Positions 1 to 5,794 of a stretch of DNA of 5,794 bases are shown in pieces. The notes below the pieces were generated by a model, which was not told the origin of the DNA, searched no databases, and saw nothing but the letters and a program-made list of their open reading frames with translations. The position numbers and the translations under genes are program-made. Within the stretch, counting starts at the first letter, position 1. Every line of letters starts with the position of its first letter. Source of the stretch: Bacteroidales bacterium. Its GTDB lineage: Bacteria; Bacteroidota; Bacteroidia; Bacteroidales; VadinHA17. Location: contig CP070687.1 in NCBI GenBank assembly GCA_020353115.1, positions 1,898,771 through 1,904,564 on the forward strand, in the 5' to 3' direction.

Positions 1-1553
1 TGGATATTTGTCTTAAGCTGGAACAGGAAACAGGAAATAAAAAATTACAGAAACGATACAGAGAACAGGCATTCTATTTTGCAGAAAGGAATAAAACTTC
101 GGTCCTGCAGGAAGCTCTGGCAGGGACAGAAGCGCAAAAATTTGCCGGAATCCCGGACAGCCTTTTGAATCTGGAACAAAAGTTGAGCACAGATATAGCG
201 TATTATGAAAAACAACTGGCTTCGGTTCCCGGTTTTCAGGATGAGTTGAAATACCGGAACAGGCTATTCCTGCTGAATCGCAGGTATGACAGCCTAATAC
301 TGATATTTGAAAAACAATACCCTGAATACCATGATCTGAAGTACAGCCTAACTCCTGTTACTACCAGAGACATTCAACAGGTAATGGATAACAAAACAGC
401 ATTCATAAGCTATTTTACGGGTGACAGTATAGTTGCAATTTTTACAGTGACAAAAAAGAATCTATACGTAAAATCCCTTCCAAAAGGGAAATTTCCAGCG
501 AGTTTGATTCGCGATTTTCGCAAATGCCTGCTTGATCCGGACAATTCCATGTATGCTGAGAGATACAGGGAATATGCTTTCGACCTGTACCAAAAGCTCA
601 TTCCTCAAAATCTGGACAAAAAAATCAAAAATCTGATCATCATCCCTGATTCCGAATTATGCCTCATCCCATTTGAACCCCTGCTAACTTATAAGACAGA
701 TAGCCCGGGATGGAACAATTTACCTTACCTCATCAGGAAATACAACATTTCCTATTCATACTCTGCGAACCTGTTCTACAGGACGTTCCAAAAAACGTTA
801 ATCGATCGTGTCGAGCTTAGCGGTTTAAAAGACTGGCTGGCTTTTGCACCTGTTTTTAATGATGTGGAGACCTCTGGACTTACCTTACGAACCAGGGAAT
901 TGCTGGAGAGTGTTGATGCATTGTCCGCTGATTCTGCCGGGAAGCGAGGCACACTTCTATCAGGCGTATATATCAGTCCGCTACCAGGTACTGAAACCGA
1001 AGTCAGGACAATCCTGAAACTGTTTGATGAACATGAAAAAAAAGCAAAAGTTCAACTTGGCACAAACGCAAACGAATTCGCTCTGAAATCAGGTGATCTC
1101 CGGGATTATGCCTGTATTCACCTGGCAACACATGGATTTGTTAACATGGAGAAACCGGAGCTTTCAGGGATTCTACTGTCCCAGGATACATCAATAAATG
1201 AAGATGGGATATTGTTTTCGGGAGAAATTTATAACCTGAAACTGAATGCCATGTTAACGGTTCTGTCAGCATGCGAGACCGGATTGGGCGAAATAAAAAA
1301 AGGCGAAGGAATTATCGGGTTGACGAGGGCTCTATTATATGCCGGGTCAAAAAATATCATTGTTTCTCTTTGGAAGGTGGCTGATGAATCCACATCCGAA
1401 CTTATGATCGGTTTCTACAGGAATATGCTTGAGAAAACTGAAAAAGAGATGTATCTTTCCGGTGCTCTTAGAAAGGCCAAGCTGAATATGATTCAGGAAT
1501 CCAGATATGCTCATCCGTTCTTCTGGTCTCCGTTCATATTAATCGGTTATTAA
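1..1553 (+). CDS. TPR-CHAT domain protein (caspase-like peptidase fold), 5' end missing
   Basis: The reading frame is open from base 3 to the TAA at 1551-1553 and gives 516 residues (numbered here from base 3). The gene starts left of the window; the TTG at 165 is an internal Leu codon, not the start. Residues 1-75 are helical and charged, with AFYFAERNK and FAGIPDSL patterns typical of the last TPR helices and linker before a CHAT domain. The CHAT domain (Caspase HetF Associated with TPRs) follows. It has LPGTETEV at 327-334, the HLATHGF motif with catalytic-type His377 (1131-1133), the LSACETGLG motif with catalytic-type Cys424 (1272-1274), and a closing HPFFWSPFILIG strand. Both dyad residues are present, so an active cysteine peptidase is plausible. 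CHAT proteins are caspase/separase relatives, and characterised members cleave specific protein partners. No substrate is shown here. The missing N-terminus should carry more TPRs. The family call is secure; the biological role is unknown. Confidence 0.93.
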   Translation, partial: DICLKLEQETGNKKLQKRYREQAFYFAERNKTSVLQEALAGTEAQKFAGIPDSLLNLEQKLSTDIAYYEKQLASVPGFQDELKYRNRLFLLNRRYDSLILIFEKQYPEYHDLKYSLTPVTTRDIQQVMDNKTAFISYFTGDSIVAIFTVTKKNLYVKSLPKGKFPASLIRDFRKCLLDPDNSMYAERYREYAFDLYQKLIPQNLDKKIKNLIIIPDSELCLIPFEPLLTYKTDSPGWNNLPYLIRKYNISYSYSANLFYRTFQKTLIDRVELSGLKDWLAFAPVFNDVETSGLTLRTRELLESVDALSADSAGKRGTLLSGVYISPLPGTETEVRTILKLFDEHEKKAKVQLGTNANEFALKSGDLRDYACIHLATHGFVNMEKPELSGILLSQDTSINEDGILFSGEIYNLKLNAMLTVLSACETGLGEIKKGEGIIGLTRALLYAGSKNIIVSLWKVADESTSELMIGFYRNMLEKTEKEMYLSGALRKAKLNMIQESRYAHPFFWSPFILIGY

Positions 1554-1683
1554 TCATTGCATCTGTTTATACACATTTCATTAACTGCCGGACATGAGAT
1601 TTTTAAATTGGTTCCCGAAATGTATGAACATCCTAAAGAGTTCAAAAATGAATACTCTGCACCTGACAAAATATATTCCTGAA

Positions 1684-2283
1684 ATGAAAGCAACAAAGCT
1701 GGTTCCCAAAATTCAAATTTTATTAATACTATCGGTAACTCTCCCTATAACCGGGTGTGATGATACTGGGATTTTTGAGATCGATGAAGATCAGAAGATC
1801 CTGTTTCACTATTCATATGAAAATTATGCATGGGGATACCAGTTCCAGGGCTGGTTTATCGACCGGGATGGGATAATATGGGATCTTACCGAATCGCTGC
1901 ACTGGCAGAACGAAGCTATGAATATTATTAACGGAGGGAATGAGACGTACTGGACAAACAGGGATATCCTTGAAGATCAATATGATATGATGCGCGGACG
2001 AATATTGGGAAAGATACGTATACATGAATTTGAAAGTAATATAGACCTGATTGAACAGATTGCCGGAGAGCAATACAGTGAACCGGAAAATACCATGGCT
2101 GATGCAGGGTCGGTAATTTATGGATTTTTATCTCTCGATCAAGGTACAAACAGGTACCGGAAAGTAATCCTGGAAGGTTCGGGAGATTGGTCATATGCCC
2201 TTGTGGATACGAATGCCGTTGTTCTTTCGAAATGGCTGAATAGTATCCAGGATAAGATCGGTTATACGGATTATGATAAATAA
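1684..2283 (+). CDS. Small lipoprotein of unknown function (199 aa)
   Basis: I do not recognise a named family. From ATG 1684 the protein begins with a short Lys-containing n-region (MKATK), then a hydrophobic core (QILLILSVTL) and a lipobox ending in PITGC. Lipidated Cys25 is at 1756-1758, so the mature chain is about 175 residues outside the cytoplasm. ATGs at 1594, 1624 and 1651 are in frame, but they would put up to 30 extra polar residues before the signal peptide, so 1684 is preferred. No clear Shine-Dalgarno precedes it, which is normal for Bacteroidota. The mature protein has an aromatic, strand-rich block (YENYAWGYQFQGWFIDRDG, 45-63). A C-terminal block contains GSGDWS (165-170) and a final helix with KWLNSI (183-188). 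Similar patterns occur, to my recollection, in unnamed Bacteroidota lipoproteins. Asp26-Asp27 follow the Cys and may influence surface sorting. It lies 130 bases after the CHAT gene, so co-transcription is possible but unproven. Confidence 0.8.
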   Translation: MKATKLVPKIQILLILSVTLPITGCDDTGIFEIDEDQKILFHYSYENYAWGYQFQGWFIDRDGIIWDLTESLHWQNEAMNIINGGNETYWTNRDILEDQYDMMRGRILGKIRIHEFESNIDLIEQIAGEQYSEPENTMADAGSVIYGFLSLDQGTNRYRKVILEGSGDWSYALVDTNAVVLSKWLNSIQDKIGYTDYDK

Positions 2284-2352
2284 CGGCCCGATACAATCTC
2301 AACCGGATCGATCTGAGAGAGATAATAAATTGGTGTTAAACCCCAGGGCAAG

Positions 2353-2389
2353 CCTCTTGGAACCAGCCTGCCAGTCTCAGGCTGGGAGG
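2353..2389 (+). promoter_or_regulatory. Stem-loop overlapping a GGAGGA sequence, candidate leader structure
   Basis: CCAGCCTG (2363-2370) and CAGGCTGG (2378-2385) form a perfect 8-bp inverted repeat around a 7-base loop. The 3' arm continues without a break as GAGG (2386-2389), which can pair with CCTC (2353-2356) if TTGGAA (2357-2362) bulges out, giving 12 pairs in total. The 3' arm covers most of a purine-rich GGAGGA (2385-2390). A competing 5-bp pairing, CCCAG (2342-2346) with CTGGG (2382-2386), is also possible. No T-run follows, so it is not a typical intrinsic terminator. It could control translation or stabilise the mRNA of the large downstream gene, or it could be a dispersed palindromic repeat. 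The pairing is seen directly; function is inferred. Confidence 0.4.
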
Positions 2390-2397
2390 ATTAAAAT

Positions 2398-2445
2398 ATG
2401 CTGTTTATCCCTATACCTCAAATACATTATTCAAGAATTATATGA
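2398..2445 (+). CDS. Possible 15-residue leader ORF overlapping the next start
   Basis: An ATG at 2398 lies seven bases after GGAGGA (2385-2390), the best Shine-Dalgarno-like sequence in the intergenic gaps. It opens a 15-codon frame (MLFIPIPQIHYSRII) that ends at TGA 2443-2445. That stop overlaps the ATG at 2442 of the Asp-box gene as ATGA, an arrangement often linked to translational coupling. The peptide has no runs of one amino acid that would suggest classical attenuation, and no recognised homologue. Bacteroidota use Shine-Dalgarno sequences weakly and so short a frame arises easily by chance, so this is listed as a possibility only. Confidence 0.15.
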   Translation: MLFIPIPQIHYSRII

Positions 2446-5400
2446 AAACCTATCGTTCATCGTTAAGACAATTATTTATCGTTTCACTGTTGTTTCCTGT
2501 CACAAATCTGATTTTCGGGCAATCCGGTTTATCCCCCTCTTCCGCCCCAGGTGAATTATTTCATGCATTCAGGTATCGCAATGTTGGACCAACCCGCGGC
2601 GGGAGAGTAACGGCAGTAGAAGGAATTATGACACAACCCGGGACATTCTATATGGGCAGCACCGGCGGGGGTGTCTGGAAAACCACGGATTACGGTATCA
2701 GATGGATGAATGTATCCGATGGATTTTTTAAAAGCCCGTCAATAGGTGCAATCGCTGTGGTACAATCGGATCCCGATATTGTTTATGTCGGAACAGGATC
2801 AGACGGGTTACGATCAAACATCATTACAGGAAAAGGGGTATATAAATCGACGGACGGTGGAACCACCTGGAAATATACAGGGCTGGATAAGGTTGGCCAG
2901 ATAGGTGCAGTTGAAATTCATCCTGATGATCCCGAGACTGTTTTTGTTGCCGCCATAGGCCAGGCCTTTCAGCCAAATATGGAACGCGGAGTATACAGGA
3001 CCATGAACGGAGGTGAATCATGGGAACTGATCCTGTTTGTCGCCGACTCTATCGGCGCCGTCGACCTGGAATTTGCACCGGGTAATCCTGAAATTATTTA
3101 TGCGGCTTTCTGGAGAACAGAACGAAAACCCTGGACAATAATCAGCGGAGGGTATAAAGCCGGGGGAATTTATAAATCCACTGACGGCGGAACCAGATGG
3201 AAGAAAATGACACGCGGTCTCCCAAAAGGACTGATTGGTAAAATTGACCTGGCAGTATCGCCCTCTGATCCCGATCGCCTGTATGCACTCGTCGAAGCAC
3301 CACCCGGCGAAGGTGGGTTATACCGGTCCGATAACCGGGGAAACAGTTTTTACCTGGTATCTGTTCATAAAGGACTGATAGACAGGCCTTTTTACTATTG
3401 CAATATCGAAGCAAATCCAGGCAACGCAAACTCTATTTACTCCCTGGCCGTAAACTATTACCATTCAATCGACGGCGGTATTTCATGGGAAAGCATCAGA
3501 GCACCTCATGGAGACCACCACGATATCTGGATAAATCCTGAAGATACACTTATCTGCATCCAATCAAACGACGGAGGGGCAAATATATCCCTCGACGGAG
3601 GGAAAACCTGGTCGTCTCAAAATAACCAGCCAACTTCCGAACTATACCAGGTTGAGGTGGATGATCAGTATCCGTACTGGTTGTATGCAGGGCAGCAGGA
3701 TAATACATCTATTGCAGTCCCCAGCCTGCCACCCTATCCTGCACCGGCCGGAGCAACAAGCTATTGGTTGTCGGTGGGCGGGTGTGAAACCGGACCGGCA
3801 GTCCCCAAACCCGGGAACCCGGATATCGTATATTCAAACTGCAAAGGACGTTTTGGTGTATATGACAAACGGACAGGACAGGAACAACAATATTATATCG
3901 GGGCAACAAACATATACAGCCATAATCCGAAAGACCTGAAATACCGGTTTCAGCGAGTGGCCCCAATACATGTATCTCCCCATAATTCCGACCTTATTTA
4001 TCAGGCATCACAATACCTGCATAAAACAACCGATAACGGACAAACCTGGGAAACCATTTCACCCGACCTGACAGCTTTTGAACCTGATAAGCAGGTTATT
4101 TCAGGTTCTCCGATTACCAGAGATATTACCGGTGAAGAATATTACAGCGCCATATATTCCGTTCGTGAATCTCCCTTACACGAAGGATTAATATGGGTGG
4201 GAGCCAACGACGGACCGGTACACATTACCCGGGATGGGGGAAAGAACTGGGAAAAAGTTACTCCCCCAGGCCTGCCCCCGGGAGGAAGAGTCGATTGTGT
4301 TGAACCGTCACCGCACCGGGAAGGCAAGGCGTATATTGCTGTACTGCGATATCAGCTTGGCGATTGGAGTCCATATATTTATAAAACGGAGAATTACGGC
4401 AAGGAATGGACATTACTGACGACAGGAAATAATGGTATTCCTGCCGACTACCCGACACGGGTTGTACGGGAAGATCCGGACAGGGAAGGTTTACTTTATG
4501 CAGGAACTGAATTCGGACTATTCATCTCCTTCAATGATGGAGCTTCCTGGATCGACTTTCAGCAAAACCTGCCCGTCACACCGGTAACCGATATTAAGAT
4601 ATTCCGAAAGGACCTTATTCTTTCTACCATGGGGCGGTCTTTCTGGATCATGGATGACCTGTCCGCATTACACCAGTTGAATGATTTGCAGGATGCCGGG
4701 AAATCGTTCCTTTTCAAACCACGGAATACAATTCGTTTCCGGTACAGGGGTACCGGAGGAAATAACATACCCTCCTACCCTAACCCGTCGGTAATAATTG
4801 ATTACTACCTGGCCCCAGAAACCGAAGGGGAAATCTCCCTTGAGATCCTGAATCAGGATGGACGGGTAATAGGAGAATTTACAACCCATATGGATACGAC
4901 AGGTGGAGGAAGCGAAAGTGGCAGTGATATACAATCCGGCTTCTCCAGCCGGATCGCCTCACCGCTCCCTCCAAGTAAGCCCGGGATAAACCGTTTCTAC
5001 TGGAACATGCAACATAAGGGAGCATGGGATAAGGACGCCGGTAGTAGCTACCGGAACGGGCCATTGGTCGCTCCGGGCAAATATGAAATCCGGTTAAAGA
5101 TAAATCGTGAACAAGTATATTCCCGGTTTTTTGACCTGTTGATGGATCCCAGGCTCAGGGAAACGGATATAAAACCAGAGGATCTTATAACACAGGAAAA
5201 ACTGGCATTGCAGGTCACAGAACTGCAAAGCGAGTGTAAACTCCTGGCATACCGGATCGAACAACGAAGAACCGAAATTACCAATCTCACCGGAGGCAGA
5301 AATAAGCAGGATCTGAATTCAAAAGACAGTCAGCTGGAACAAATGGAAAAACTGTTGGTCACTGCTGAAGGATCCTATATGAAACCAATGCTTATCGACC

Positions 5401-5528
5401 AGATCAGATACCTGGCATCCATGATCGACCGGGCTGATCAGAGACCGGGAAAAGATGCCTATGAAAGGTTTGAGGAACTACGGAAACAGGTTGAATATGT
5501 TTCAACTTTGTTTAATGAATTAGAATAG
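2442..5528 (+). CDS. Secreted Asp-box/VPS10-like beta-propeller protein (1028 aa)
   Basis: An N-terminal signal peptide (MKTYRSSLRQ, a hydrophobic stretch, then a likely cleavage near IFG-Q at 26-27) has no lipobox, so the protein should enter the periplasm or be secreted. The family signature GPTRGGRVTAVEG (49-61) opens the propeller region. About eleven Asp-box (BNR) hairpins of the S/T-x-D/N-x-G-x-x-W type start near residues 81, 136, 187, 246, 296, 342, 383, 529, 596, 649 and 696; the fifth ends in Phe instead of Trp. A conserved-looking HGDHHDIWINP segment is at 356-366. Residues about 755-905 form a beta domain (GEISLEILNQDGRVIGEF; PGINRFYWNM; PGKYEIRL) with a Gly/Ser-rich linker at 821-836. 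Residues 905-1028 are helical and probably coiled. This architecture matches proteins named VPS10/sortilin-like, glycosyl hydrolase or COG4447. No enzyme activity can be assigned from it. Length is normal and no frameshift is seen. The gene may be co-transcribed with the GH95 gene 90 bases downstream. Confidence 0.92.
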   Translation: MKTYRSSLRQLFIVSLLFPVTNLIFGQSGLSPSSAPGELFHAFRYRNVGPTRGGRVTAVEGIMTQPGTFYMGSTGGGVWKTTDYGIRWMNVSDGFFKSPSIGAIAVVQSDPDIVYVGTGSDGLRSNIITGKGVYKSTDGGTTWKYTGLDKVGQIGAVEIHPDDPETVFVAAIGQAFQPNMERGVYRTMNGGESWELILFVADSIGAVDLEFAPGNPEIIYAAFWRTERKPWTIISGGYKAGGIYKSTDGGTRWKKMTRGLPKGLIGKIDLAVSPSDPDRLYALVEAPPGEGGLYRSDNRGNSFYLVSVHKGLIDRPFYYCNIEANPGNANSIYSLAVNYYHSIDGGISWESIRAPHGDHHDIWINPEDTLICIQSNDGGANISLDGGKTWSSQNNQPTSELYQVEVDDQYPYWLYAGQQDNTSIAVPSLPPYPAPAGATSYWLSVGGCETGPAVPKPGNPDIVYSNCKGRFGVYDKRTGQEQQYYIGATNIYSHNPKDLKYRFQRVAPIHVSPHNSDLIYQASQYLHKTTDNGQTWETISPDLTAFEPDKQVISGSPITRDITGEEYYSAIYSVRESPLHEGLIWVGANDGPVHITRDGGKNWEKVTPPGLPPGGRVDCVEPSPHREGKAYIAVLRYQLGDWSPYIYKTENYGKEWTLLTTGNNGIPADYPTRVVREDPDREGLLYAGTEFGLFISFNDGASWIDFQQNLPVTPVTDIKIFRKDLILSTMGRSFWIMDDLSALHQLNDLQDAGKSFLFKPRNTIRFRYRGTGGNNIPSYPNPSVIIDYYLAPETEGEISLEILNQDGRVIGEFTTHMDTTGGGSESGSDIQSGFSSRIASPLPPSKPGINRFYWNMQHKGAWDKDAGSSYRNGPLVAPGKYEIRLKINREQVYSRFFDLLMDPRLRETDIKPEDLITQEKLALQVTELQSECKLLAYRIEQRRTEITNLTGGRNKQDLNSKDSQLEQMEKLLVTAEGSYMKPMLIDQIRYLASMIDRADQRPGKDAYERFEELRKQVEYVSTLFNELE

Positions 5529-5618
5529 CAAATCCGAAATGGCAGGCAACAGGTGATCGAATGGGTTATCTTTTAGGCTCACTGAAACGAAGGCTTCACC
5601 AATATATTTCTATCTGAT

Positions 5619-5794
5619 ATGAAGAACATCAAATCGTTTGTGAGTTTGACTATCGGCGGATTGCTGCTTTTATTTGCCTGCAAGCAATCCGGTCTCCCGG
5701 ACCGGATCATTTGGTTCGACAGACCGGCGGATTATTTTGAAGAAGCAATTCCGCTTGGCAACGGCCGTCTCGGGGCAACACTTTTCGGAGGCGT
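5619..5794 (+). CDS. GH95-type glycoside hydrolase lipoprotein, N-terminal fragment
   Basis: The ATG at 5619 opens a frame that runs off the right edge after 58 complete codons. Residues 1-21 are a lipoprotein signal peptide: MKNIK, a hydrophobic core, and a lipobox ending LFAC with Cys21. The mature start contains IIWFDRPADYFEEAIPLGNGRLGATLFGG (30-58 in outline). This matches the conserved N-terminal signature of family GH95 (W-[YF]-x-x-PA, then A-[LI]-P-[LI]-GNGRLGA). GH95 enzymes are inverting exo-hydrolases, mostly alpha-1,2-L-fucosidases, with some alpha-L-galactosidases, acting on host or plant glycans. The catalytic residues lie far beyond the window, so activity and specificity cannot be judged. 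Full-length members are usually about 750-850 residues. The lipid anchor suggests placement at the cell envelope. The 90-base gap before it shows no clear terminator, consistent with transcription together with the preceding gene. Confidence 0.85.
   Translation, partial: MKNIKSFVSLTIGGLLLLFACKQSGLPDRIIWFDRPADYFEEAIPLGNGRLGATLFGG

Noticed and set aside
1610..1710. Short direct repeat GGTTCCC plus A-rich tail at 1610-1620 and 1701-1710, each 16-17 bases after an ATG
   Set aside because: Only about ten matching bases, out of register by one base relative to the ATGs, so it is not a tandem duplication of the start region.
1684..2283. Bacterial gasdermin as partner of the CHAT peptidase
   Set aside because: The protein has a classical export signal and lipobox, whereas bacterial gasdermins are cytosolic; no gasdermin-like features are seen.
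2363..2400. Intrinsic terminator at the 2363-2385 stem-loop
   Set aside because: The stem is good, but it is followed by GAGGATTAAAATATG, with no T-run on the + strand, and no suitable T-run on the other side for the - strand.
2273..2554. 93-codon frame starting over the stop of the lipoprotein gene and running into the Asp-box gene
   Set aside because: It overlaps the signal-peptide region of a well supported gene by 113 bases in another frame, its composition looks random, and no family is recognisable.
4261..4285. Inverted CTCCC/GGGAG with C-rich tracts inside the Asp-box gene
   Set aside because: The bases are explained by the coding sequence for a Pro/Gly-rich turn (TPPGLPPGG), and the stem is only 5 bp.
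2442..5528. Sialidase or GH74 enzyme assignment for the Asp-box protein
   Set aside because: Asp-boxes are structural and shared by unrelated families; I see no sialidase RIP/Arg-triad pattern and cannot identify GH74 catalytic acids.
5300..5528. Type IX secretion C-terminal sorting domain on the Asp-box protein
   Set aside because: The C-terminus is helical and charged (ending TLFNELE), with none of the beta-strand and Gly/Lys motifs expected of such a domain.
5603..5610. Bacteroidota -7 promoter element (TATATTTC) before the GH95 gene
   Set aside because: One base off TAnnTTTG, with no TTG at the expected -33 spacing, and only 8 bases before the ATG. An AT-rich start region is the simpler reading.

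Overview
The window looks like a contig fragment from a member of the Bacteroidota, probably a Bacteroidales or Marinilabiliales-like environmental or gut lineage. This rests on gene content: lipoproteins with Bacteroidota-style signal peptides, a large secreted Asp-box/VPS10-like protein, a GH95 enzyme made as a lipoprotein, and a TPR-CHAT protein. AT-rich translation start regions without strong Shine-Dalgarno sequences fit too. The taxon is an inference; no rRNA or marker gene is present. Everything recognisable is on the + strand.

Left part (1-2283): the C-terminal 516 residues of a TPR-CHAT protein (caspase-like peptidase fold, His/Cys dyad present) run in from the left edge. A small lipoprotein of unknown function (199 aa, start best placed at 1684) follows on the same strand. 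Spot counts put this part at about 37-43% GC.

Middle (2284-2441): a 158-base gap with no recognised promoter or terminator. It holds a strong stem-loop whose 3' arm runs into a GGAGGA sequence, followed by a 15-codon mini-ORF whose stop overlaps the next gene's start (ATGA). This could be a leader controlling the next gene, or chance.

Right part (2442-5794): a 1028-aa secreted protein with about eleven Asp-box (BNR) repeats of the VPS10/sortilin-like, COG4447-type family, then after 90 bases the N-terminus of a lipoprotein glycoside hydrolase of family GH95 (alpha-L-fucosidase/alpha-L-galactosidase type), cut by the right edge. Sampled lines inside the Asp-box gene reach 50-55% GC, so there may be a composition step near 2.4 kb. 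The two right-hand genes plausibly belong to a glycan-degradation locus.

I see no tRNA, rRNA, CRISPR array, insertion sequence or attachment site. I do not see a clearly new system. The items most worth following up are the leader before the Asp-box gene, the pairing of that gene with GH95, and the pairing of CHAT with a lipoprotein.
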